From Burkholderia stagnalis (GTDB lineage: Bacteria > Pseudomonadota > Gammaproteobacteria > Burkholderiales > Burkholderiaceae), in the NCBI RefSeq assembly GCF_902830275.1, contig NZ_CADESW010000013.1, forward strand, positions 62,001 through 126,000: a stretch of 64,000 nt of DNA, written 5' to 3'. Shown here in pieces: positions 44,453-50,513 of the stretch (the first letter of the stretch is position 1; the number at the start of each line of letters is the position of its first letter). The notes under the pieces are model-generated. The model saw nothing but the letters and a program-made list of their open reading frames with translations, had not been told where the DNA came from and did no database searches. The position numbers were made by a program, and so were the translations under genes.

Positions 44453-44653
44453 TCACTTTTTCTTCTGCCTGGACGGATCGATGCGCGTGACGCCGCCCGT
44501 CGACGGCGGATCGCTGGCGGGGAACGTGTCCTCGAGCGCTTTGTCGATATGCCGCTCCGAATGGCGCGTGCGTGCCTGGTCGTGCTCCTTCAGCGGCGGC
44601 GTGGCCTGCTCGCGGGCCGGCGTGTCGCGGCCGGAATGTTTGGGGTGGGTCAT
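44453..44653 (-). CDS. Small hydrophilic protein with FPASDPPS motif
   Basis: This 66-residue, charged, probably disordered protein contains HIDKALEDTFPASDPPSTGG. The D-x-F-P-A-S-D-P-P motif recurs in many small proteobacterial proteins of unknown function. CAGGAGTCTCGAC precedes the ATG. A TACCCGTA/TATGGGTA inverted repeat lies in the divergent spacer upstream. Confidence 0.65.
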   Translation of the reverse strand: MTHPKHSGRDTPAREQATPPLKEHDQARTRHSERHIDKALEDTFPASDPPSTGGVTRIDPSRQKKK

Positions 44654-44697
44654 GTCGAGACTCCTGGCTGACGATGGGCTTGCTGTCGCAACGGCCG

Positions 44698-44719
44698 TAC
44701 CCGTATGACGGTATGGGTA
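44698..44719. promoter_or_regulatory. TACCCGTA-N6-TATGGGTA inverted repeat in a divergent spacer
   Basis: Two 8-bp arms with one mismatch and a 6-bp spacer lie between the divergent genes at 44,653 (minus) and 44,819 (plus), a good position for a shared operator. No binding protein can be assigned. Confidence 0.45.
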
Positions 44720-44818
44720 TGCGCATTGCCGCACGGAGGGTGCCACCGTCACGACGCGAGGTCGGCGTGGCGACCGGCCTCCGCAACACATGGCCCGTTG
44801 GGCGACAGGGGAGGGGGA

Positions 44819-45124
44819 ATGGCACCGCAAAAGCAGACACCGAGCGTGCATTACGAACTCAACGTGTGCGGCGGCAGATTCGAGACGGTCAAGGAGCGCT
44901 TCCAGGCATGGAAGCGCGAGCCGCTGATCGCGCGCCCCGGGCGGCTGATGTTCGAGGGCAAGACGGAGGTGCGCCGGCTCGACGCGCGTTGCTTCGGCGA
45001 CACCGAAGCCGCGCGCCGTGCGCTGCAGGAAGCCTGCCGGCCACAGGACGATTTCGCGCTGGCCGCGCCTGCGCGCGAAGACGGCCGCGAACTGTGGCTC
45101 GTGCTGGCCGCATACGACGCATGA
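44819..45124 (+). CDS. Hypothetical protein, 101 residues
   Basis: A soluble, mixed-charge protein (MAPQKQTPSVHYELNVCGGR, then ERFQAWKREPLIARPGRLMF and a C-terminal LWLVLAAYDA). GGGGAGGGGG immediately precedes the ATG. The family is unknown. Codon bias is normal for the window. Confidence 0.55.
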   Translation: MAPQKQTPSVHYELNVCGGRFETVKERFQAWKREPLIARPGRLMFEGKTEVRRLDARCFGDTEAARRALQEACRPQDDFALAAPAREDGRELWLVLAAYDA

Positions 45125-45139
45125 AAGATTTGTCCGGCC

Positions 45140-45170
45140 GATGTAGCTATTTCAATGACCGCTGCCGGCT
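45140..45170 (+). promoter_or_regulatory. GCTATTTCAATGACCGC element, possible promoter
   Basis: This AT-rich patch about 95 bp before the gene at 45,245 shares TTTCAAT followed by CCG with the elements at 13,256, 59,613 and 63,480. The match is looser than those. Confidence 0.3.
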
Positions 45171-45244
45171 CGCGGCGCCACGGCCCGTGCCGGGCTGGCA
45201 TGCCGGTTGCGGCACTGCGGCATATCCGTCAGGAGGACAGACGC

Positions 45245-45487
45245 ATGGAACCTGACCCGCTGACGTCCCATCGGCCCGAACCGCCGCTGCCCGACGTCGA
45301 ACCGGACCCGGCGCCGCCCGACGAGAACGACGACCTGCCGCCCGACATGCCGGAGCCATATCGGCACCCGGAGGGCGACCCGCCGGAGCACCGGCCGCCC
45401 GAACGAGAACCGCCCGGCCGCGAACCGCCGGTGCGTGCGGCGCCGTCCGCCTGCCGCCGCCCGATGCGGCCGGGAGGGGCGCGATGA
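45245..45487 (+). CDS. Proline-rich, acidic disordered protein
   Basis: The 80-residue protein is dominated by Pro, Glu, Asp and Arg (MEPDPLTSHRPEPPLPDVEP, then EREPPGREPPVRAAPS). CAGGAGGACAGACGC precedes the ATG. No fold is expected. Its stop overlaps the next gene (ATGA), so the two are translationally coupled. Confidence 0.55.
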   Translation: MEPDPLTSHRPEPPLPDVEPDPAPPDENDDLPPDMPEPYRHPEGDPPEHRPPEREPPGREPPVRAAPSACRRPMRPGGAR

Positions 45488-45795
45488 GCATACGCGTGGC
45501 GCCCGGCATCAAGCGCGAGCTGGCCGAGACGATCGGCGGGTATTTCGACGCCCGGGGCATGCCGTTCCATATCGAGGAGCGGCCGGCCGATACGCTGCGT
45601 GTCGGCTTCCGGATCGACGGCCATCCCGCCGTGGTCGCCGTCACGTTCGATCGCGACGCATTCGCGTCGTTCGACCGATGGGACGCCCCGCGCAAGCGTG
45701 GGGCGCTCGCGCGCATCGCCGCGAAATTCGCCGAAATGATGGCACGGCGCAGCCCTTCCGCGTATGCGGGGGATTTTCATATCAACCGGTTCTAA
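45484..45795 (+). CDS. Small alpha/beta hypothetical protein, 103 residues
   Basis: Starts MSIRVAPGIKRELAETIGGY, then EERPADTLRVGFRIDGHPAV with alternating hydrophobic residues typical of beta strands, and ends in a helix and DFHINRF. It is translationally coupled to the proline-rich gene upstream. The family is not recognised with confidence. Confidence 0.55.
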   Translation: MSIRVAPGIKRELAETIGGYFDARGMPFHIEERPADTLRVGFRIDGHPAVVAVTFDRDAFASFDRWDAPRKRGALARIAAKFAEMMARRSPSAYAGDFHINRF

Positions 45796-45836
45796 GCGCG
45801 ACACGCGCCCGGCTGTCACTTTCCGGAGGAAAGCCA

Positions 45837-46085
45837 ATGAAACCGAATCGAACCTTGTGCGCGATCGCCTGCGCGATCGTCGCCACGTGCGGGATGGCCG
45901 CATGCACGCAGAACGGCCCGTATGGCGGCACGCGCCCCGGCACGACCGAGCAGCAGAGCGGCGCGATGCCGGCCCCCACCACGGACGCGAGCAGCCGTTA
46001 CGACACGCACGCGCCGATGGGCGGCACCGCGCCGTCGAGCGGCGAGAGCCGGAACCCCGGCGCGCAGCCCGCGACGGTTTATTGA
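45837..46085 (+). CDS. Small predicted lipoprotein
   Basis: The 82-residue protein has a signal sequence ending in MAAC (lipobox-like, Cys at about residue 23) followed by a Gly/Thr/Ser/Pro-rich disordered tail (GGTAPSSGESRNPGAQPATV). CCGGAGGAAAGCCA precedes the ATG. It is likely an outer-membrane-anchored lipoprotein of unknown role. Confidence 0.65.
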   Translation: MKPNRTLCAIACAIVATCGMAACTQNGPYGGTRPGTTEQQSGAMPAPTTDASSRYDTHAPMGGTAPSSGESRNPGAQPATVY

Positions 46086-46161
46086 CTTGACGCTCGCGCG
46101 CCGCGCGTGCCGTGCCGTCGGCGACGGGGCGGCATGCGCGGCCGACGTACCGGGAGCCACG

Positions 46162-46719
46162 ATGCAGAACAGCGAATCGAACCCCACACCGAAGCAGCAG
46201 CAGGAGATCGCGGCGCAGAGCCCGGTGAAAACGCCGGCCGCCGGCACCGACATGCCGGACGCGCAGACCCAGGCGGCCGGCTTCGCGCACCCGCCCAAGC
46301 CGCTGTCCGCGGAAGCCGTCGCGGCGAAGGCGCCGACCGGCCTGCCGCCGATCGATCGCGATGCGTACGCGAGCGACAGCGTCGACCCCGTGCGGCGCGC
46401 CGCGAGCCGGATCGTCACGCTCGACAACGCGAACATGGCCGCGACCGACAACACGGTCGACGTCGACGGCAAGGGCATGGAGGCGCGCCATGGCGCGTCG
46501 GAATGGCAGGACAACGTGATCTACTCGAACGCGTCGCTCGACGACAGCGTCGATACGCCCGACGAAGGGCTCGGCGGCTTCGAGAGCCGGCCGGGCGGCA
46601 GCCTGCCGCAGATCGCGACGCGCCCCGGCTGGCAGGTCCGCCACGTGGGCGTGGTCGAGATCGCGCATGGCGACGTCACGCGCACGGAGCACGTGATCCG
46701 CTTCGAGCGGATCGACTGA
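46162..46719 (+). CDS. DUF3005-like hypothetical protein
   Basis: In this 185-residue protein a disordered first third (PKQQQEIAAQSPVKTPAAGT) is followed by a compact part with DNTVDVDGKGMEARHGASEW, LGGFESRPGGSLPQIATRPG and a C-terminal VVEIAHGDVTRTEHVIRFER. I associate it with the Burkholderia DUF3005 family from memory. That should be verified. GGGAGCCACG is the ribosome site. A 9-bp tandem array begins right after the stop codon. Confidence 0.6.
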   Translation: MQNSESNPTPKQQQEIAAQSPVKTPAAGTDMPDAQTQAAGFAHPPKPLSAEAVAAKAPTGLPPIDRDAYASDSVDPVRRAASRIVTLDNANMAATDNTVDVDGKGMEARHGASEWQDNVIYSNASLDDSVDTPDEGLGGFESRPGGSLPQIATRPGWQVRHVGVVEIAHGDVTRTEHVIRFERID

Positions 46720-46723
46720 CGCC

Positions 46724-46903
46724 GCTGATTCCGCTGATTCCGCTGATTCCGCTGATTCCGCTGATTCCGCTGATTCCGCTTATGCAGCTGACGCCGCTGA
46801 TTCCGCTTATGCAGCTGACGCCGCTGATTCCGCTGATTCCGCTGACGCCGCTGACGCCGCTGATGCAGCTGATGCAGCTGATGCAGCTGATGCAGCTGAT
46901 GCT
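46724..46903 (+). repeat. Intergenic array of about twenty 9-bp units (GCTGATTCC family)
   Basis: The array begins 5 bp after the stop codon of the DUF3005-like gene. Units are GCT followed by GAT, GAC or TAT and then TCC, GCA or GCC. Variation respects triplet boundaries, so one frame would read Ala-Asp/Tyr-Ser/Ala repeats without stops. No gene uses that frame now. It lies between two convergent genes and ends 63 bp before the DUF4397 stop. Confidence 0.9.
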
Positions 46904-46966
46904 CAAGGCGGCGACGGGCGCCGTATCCGCGCACCCGTCACCGGCCTGGAAGCCGTCATCGCGCCG

Positions 46967-47728
46967 TCATTGCGGCCCGAGCTCCAGCGCGGCCGTATCC
47001 GCCTCGTTGCCTTGCGCGACCAGCACGTGGATGTGGTTCGGCACGACATCGGCGATACCGCCCGCCGGAATCGTCACCAGCAGCCAGTCCGCGCTGTTGG
47101 CCAGGTTGACGGGCGCGGTCTTCAGGATCGCGGTCTTGCTGCCCGCCGTCGTGACGATCACCTGGTACGTGCCGCCGCTCAGGTAGATGGAATCCTGCCC
47201 GGTAGCCGGCGATGCGTTCTGGTAGGCCGCGCCGGACAGCGTCGGGCTCTGCGTCGTGATGTCGGTGCCGGGCGCCACGACGTACACGTCGACGTCCCGC
47301 GCGTTCGGCGACGCGTTGAAGCTGCGCACGCGCGCCTTGTCCGACAGCAGGCCCTTGTCGAACGGATCGTCGATCACCGAGATCGGCGATTGCGTGCTGG
47401 GCAGCGCGATCGTCGTGTAGTGATGCCCGTTCGCCGCGCTGAACGTCTGCGCCGCGACGGTCGTCGTCGTGCCCGACACGTCATAGCTGGCGTTCTGCGT
47501 GCCGGAGTCGACGTCGTGATAGCGCGTCACCCCCTTGTACGGGACGCCCGACGCGTCGATTTTCGCGTTCAGGTAGTAGTCGAGGTTCGGGCCGGCCGGC
47601 ACCGCGTTGATGAAGCGGGCCTGCGGATGGGAGATGCCAAGCTCGGTGCCGACGTCGTTGCCGCCGCCGCATGCCGCCAGCGCGGTGACGATCGAGCACA
47701 AAGTCACAACGGTTCGAAGGGAAGCCAT
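46967..47728 (-). CDS. DUF4397 lipoprotein
   Basis: The 253-residue exported protein has a signal peptide ending in the lipobox ALAAC (Cys at about residue 20), then GGGNDVGTE. The DUF4397 beta-rich domain follows, with ARFINAVPAGPNLDYYLNA, ARVRSFNASPNARDVDVYVV and GGTYQVIVTTAGSKTAI. The domain occurs in extracellular proteins with unknown ligands. GAGAGGACGAC precedes the ATG. A T-run element lies about 210 bp upstream. Confidence 0.85.
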   Translation of the reverse strand: MASLRTVVTLCSIVTALAACGGGNDVGTELGISHPQARFINAVPAGPNLDYYLNAKIDASGVPYKGVTRYHDVDSGTQNASYDVSGTTTTVAAQTFSAANGHHYTTIALPSTQSPISVIDDPFDKGLLSDKARVRSFNASPNARDVDVYVVAPGTDITTQSPTLSGAAYQNASPATGQDSIYLSGGTYQVIVTTAGSKTAILKTAPVNLANSADWLLVTIPAGGIADVVPNHIHVLVAQGNEADTAALELGPQ

Positions 47729-48156
47729 GTCGTCCTCTCGGATGGGGAACCCGCTTGCCTTGCGCGATCGCCGCGAGCATCCGCCCGGATCGCCACGCAG
47801 GTTGGTGGATGGAAGGTGTGCGCCGCATCGGCGCAGCGCGCCGGGGCGGCGCCCCGAATACGCACTTCGCGTGCCCGCTCGCGCGAACGCGCGGCGGCGC
47901 CGCCTGCCGCGCGCGCCCCCAAACTTGCTGGCGATTTGTAAAAAAAGCAGGGCGCTGCCGCTATGCCGCACGGGCGAATCGATGCCCGATGCCCGCGCCC
48001 CGCGCGTGAGGCCATCGGCATGGAAGTTGCACGTCATCCACCTGCGCATGCAACGAACGCCGCCCGCCGGCATGCGGCGGCGAGCACCGGAATGACGATT
48101 GCGACCGCACAGGCATCGTGCGCCGGACGCACGCGAACCTGAAAGGGAGTCACACC
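47729..48156. other. 428-bp divergent spacer with an AT-rich element
   Basis: No codon-biased gene is present between the DUF4397 and DUF3008 genes. The main feature is TTTGTAAAAAAAGC at 47,935-47,948. On the minus strand this reads GCTTTTTTTACAAA and matches the element upstream of udgX. The spacer near 48,141 holds AAAGGGAG as ribosome site for the DUF3008 gene. Confidence 0.5.
47935..47948 (-). promoter_or_regulatory. GCTTTTTTTACAAA element in the DUF4397/DUF3008 spacer
   Basis: Read on the minus strand the T-run plus ACAA is nearly identical to the element before udgX (43,594-43,602). It could serve either divergent gene. Confidence 0.4.
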
Positions 48157-48345
48157 ATGCCAGCAAAATCCCAGGCCCAGCAGCGCGCAGCCGGGGCCGC
48201 CCTGTCCGCCAAGCGCGGCACGACGAAAGCGAAGGACCTCAAGCCGCCGTCGAAGTCGATGTACAAGTCGATGAGCGAAAAGCAGCTCGAGGACATGGCG
48301 GCGACGCCGACGCGCGGCAAGCCGAAGCACAAGCGCGACGCTTAG
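48157..48345 (+). CDS. DUF3008 family small protein
   Basis: The 62-residue basic protein MPAKSQAQQRAAGAALSAKR continues through SKSMYKSMSEKQLEDMAATP to a Lys/His-rich end. This is the DUF3008 pattern, widespread in proteobacteria, with unknown function. GAAAGGGAG precedes the ATG. Confidence 0.82.
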   Translation: MPAKSQAQQRAAGAALSAKRGTTKAKDLKPPSKSMYKSMSEKQLEDMAATPTRGKPKHKRDA

Positions 48346-48388
48346 CGCATGCCGCGGTTTCCACGATCTCCATTCAAGGGAGGGCAAG

Positions 48389-48550
48389 ATGCTTCGATAC
48401 GCGCTCATTTTCTTCGTCGTTGCGATCATCGCGGCGGTCTTCGGCTTCGGCGGCATTGCCGCCGGCGCCGCGGAAATCGCGAAGGTCCTGTTCGTGATCT
48501 TCGTCGTGATCTTCCTGGTCACGCTGCTGCTGGGCGTGGTCAGACGATGA
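48389..48550 (+). CDS. DUF1328 (YtjA-like) small membrane protein
   Basis: A 53-residue protein with two hydrophobic helices: MLRYALIFFVVAIIAAVFGF and, after GGIAAGAAEIAK, VLFVIFVVIFLVTLLLGVV. This is the DUF1328/YtjA family, an inner-membrane protein of unknown function often found in stress operons. CAAGGGAGGGCAAG is the ribosome site. Its stop overlaps the next start (ATGA). Confidence 0.88.
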   Translation: MLRYALIFFVVAIIAAVFGFGGIAAGAAEIAKVLFVIFVVIFLVTLLLGVVRR

Positions 48551-48981
48551 CGACTCCGCAGCCGCCGTCCGCGCGCGAGCGCGGCGGCACGACGCCGCCC
48601 CCCGAGGTGATGGAGCGGGTGGCCGAACTCGAACGCGCGCTGGCGAACGGCTTTCCGTCGCAGGCGACCGTCGTCGTCTATGCGGACGACGCGTCGGGCG
48701 GGCTCACGATCCAGGTGTCGTGGGTCCGCCTGCCGGTGCCGGACGAATCGAGCGGCCGCGAATGGCGCTGCACGGTGAATCTCGGCTTCGCGCCCGTCGT
48801 GCTCGCGCACTACGCGTCCCTCGGCGCGGACGCGCGCCTGCGCGTCAACGCGCGGCTGTGCGATATCGCACGGCAGGCGGTGGACGCGCGCACGCCGCGC
48901 GTCGAGGACGCCGGCATCGAATGCAGCGCGATGATCGACGTCACCGCACGGATGATCGACGAGGCCGTGCGCGGCCCGTGA
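48547..48981 (+). CDS. DUF3022-like protein (first copy)
   Basis: The 144-residue soluble protein has an N-terminal disordered stretch and then ATVVVYADDASGGLTIQVSW, WRCTVNLGFAPVVLAHYASL and CSAMIDVTARMIDEAV. The second copy at 55,790-56,152 shares the same order: beta-rich start, V-x-L, YA-x-L, helical part, and a final V/T-D-A-M/I-D-A tail. From memory this is the Burkholderia DUF3022 family. It overlaps the DUF1328 gene by 4 bp. Confidence 0.65.
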   Translation: MTTPQPPSARERGGTTPPPEVMERVAELERALANGFPSQATVVVYADDASGGLTIQVSWVRLPVPDESSGREWRCTVNLGFAPVVLAHYASLGADARLRVNARLCDIARQAVDARTPRVEDAGIECSAMIDVTARMIDEAVRGP

Positions 48982-48997
48982 CGCGCGACGACACGCC

Positions 48998-49489
48998 ATG
49001 GAGATCATCGTCACGCTGTTCGGCGAGGGCCGGCTGCTGAACCCCATGCAGATGACGTTGCGCGCGCTCGTCGTGTTCTTCATCGCGCTCGTGCTGATCC
49101 GCATCGCCGGACGGCGCGCGTTCGGGCAGCGCTCGCCGTTCGACTACGTCGTCGGCATCCTGCTCGGCGCGACGCTGAGCCGCGCGGTGGTCGGCGCGTC
49201 GCCGTTCGTCGCGACGGTGGTCGCGTCGCTCGCGATCGTGCTCATCCATCGCGCGCTCGCGTGGATGTGCGTGCGCTGGGCGCGCCTCGAGCGGCTCGTG
49301 GTGGGCGCGGAGCGCGAGGTGTATCGCGACGGCCGCTTCGACGATGCGCAAATGCGCGCGGCGCTCATCACGGAGAGCGACGTCCACGAAAGCGTGCGGC
49401 AGGCGCTCGGCGAGCGCAGCCTCGCCGGCGTGTCGGCCGCGATCCTCGAGCGCAACGGGCATGTGAGCGTGATCCGGCGCAAGCCGTGA
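48998..49489 (+). CDS. DUF421 (YetF-like) membrane protein
   Basis: In this 163-residue protein three transmembrane helices (about 20-40, 48-65, 68-88) include MTLRALVVFFIALVLIRIAG and the conserved RRAFGQRSPFDYVVGILLGA. A soluble C-terminal domain has RYGRFDDAQMRAALITESDV-like sequence. YetF/DUF421 proteins occur beside stress and sporulation genes in many bacteria, and their biochemical role is unknown. The gene sits 33 bp before ku. Confidence 0.85.
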   Translation: MEIIVTLFGEGRLLNPMQMTLRALVVFFIALVLIRIAGRRAFGQRSPFDYVVGILLGATLSRAVVGASPFVATVVASLAIVLIHRALAWMCVRWARLERLVVGAEREVYRDGRFDDAQMRAALITESDVHESVRQALGERSLAGVSAAILERNGHVSVIRRKP

Positions 49490-49522
49490 CGCCCGCGCCC
49501 ATGCGATGAAGGAGGGCACACC

Positions 49523-50491
49523 ATGGCATCCCGGATGATCTGGAAAGGCGCGATCAGCTTCGGGCTCGTGCACGTGCCGGTGCAGCTCTACCCGGCGACG
49601 CGCACGGTCAAGCCGTCGTTCCGGCTGCTCGACAAGCGCTCGATGGACCCGGTCGGCTACCGGCAGATCAACAAGCGCACCGGCAAGGAAGTCACGCGCG
49701 ACGACATCGTGCGCGGCTACGAATACGAAAAGGAACGCTACGTGATCCTGAGCGACGACGAGATTCGCGCGGCCAACCCCGAATCGACGCAGACGGTCGA
49801 CATCCTGACCTTCGTCGACGAGCAGGCCGTGTCGTTCCTGTATCTCGACACGCCGTACTACCTCGTGCCGGATCGCCACGGCGAAAAGGTCTATGCGCTG
49901 CTGCGCGACGCGCTGAAGGACAGCGGCCGGATCGGCATCGCGCACGTCGTGATGCGCGACCGTCAGCATCTCGGCGCGCTGATTCCGGTCGGGCCGCTGC
50001 TCGCGCTCGACACGCTGCGCTGGCAGGAGGAGCTGCGCCCGCTCGACGAGCTGCCGGCGCCCGCCGCCGATGCGCGGCGCGCCGGCGTGAGCGCGCGCGA
50101 ATTCGACATGGCGAAGAAGCTGATCGCCGAGATGTCCGGCGACTGGACGCCGGACCAGTATCGCGACACGTTCCGCGACGACATCCTCGAACTGGTCGAG
50201 CGCAAGGTGCGCTCCGGCAAGATCGAGGAGGTCGGGGATCTCGGCGCGCATCCGTCCGCGTCGGCGCGCGCGGCCGCGAACGTCGTCGACCTGACTGAAC
50301 TGCTGAAACGCAGCCTGCGCCAGGGGGGCGGCGCCCGCGACGAAGCGGCGGACGACGGCGCCGCGCCGCGCGCGCGCGCACCGGCGAAGAAGGCCGCCGC
50401 GAAGCGCACGCCGACGAAGGCCGGCACGGGCACGCACACGACGCGCGGCGCGGCGAAGAAGGCCGCACCGCACAAGAAGCGGGCGGCGTGA
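49523..50491 (+). CDS. ku: Ku homologue, non-homologous end-joining DNA-end-binding protein
   Basis: This 322-residue protein starts MASRMIWKGAISFGLVHVPV, the invariant opening of bacterial Ku, and has VQLYPATRT, NKRTGKEVTRDDIVRGYEYE, LLRDALKDSGRIGIAHVVMR and LTELLKRSLRQ. A Lys/Ala-rich tail (KKAAAKRTPTKAG, KKAAPHKKRAA) extends the core, as in Ku proteins where the basic tail helps DNA binding and LigD recruitment. GAAGGAGGGCACACC precedes the ATG. ligD follows by 22 bp. Confidence 0.95.
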   Translation: MASRMIWKGAISFGLVHVPVQLYPATRTVKPSFRLLDKRSMDPVGYRQINKRTGKEVTRDDIVRGYEYEKERYVILSDDEIRAANPESTQTVDILTFVDEQAVSFLYLDTPYYLVPDRHGEKVYALLRDALKDSGRIGIAHVVMRDRQHLGALIPVGPLLALDTLRWQEELRPLDELPAPAADARRAGVSAREFDMAKKLIAEMSGDWTPDQYRDTFRDDILELVERKVRSGKIEEVGDLGAHPSASARAAANVVDLTELLKRSLRQGGGARDEAADDGAAPRARAPAKKAAAKRTPTKAGTGTHTTRGAAKKAAPHKKRAA

Positions 50492-50513
50492 CGCGGCCCG
50501 CGAGGACGACATC

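Noticed and set aside
46724..46903. CRISPR array or attachment site
   Set aside because: Units are 9 bp without unique spacers. No integrase or cas gene is nearby.
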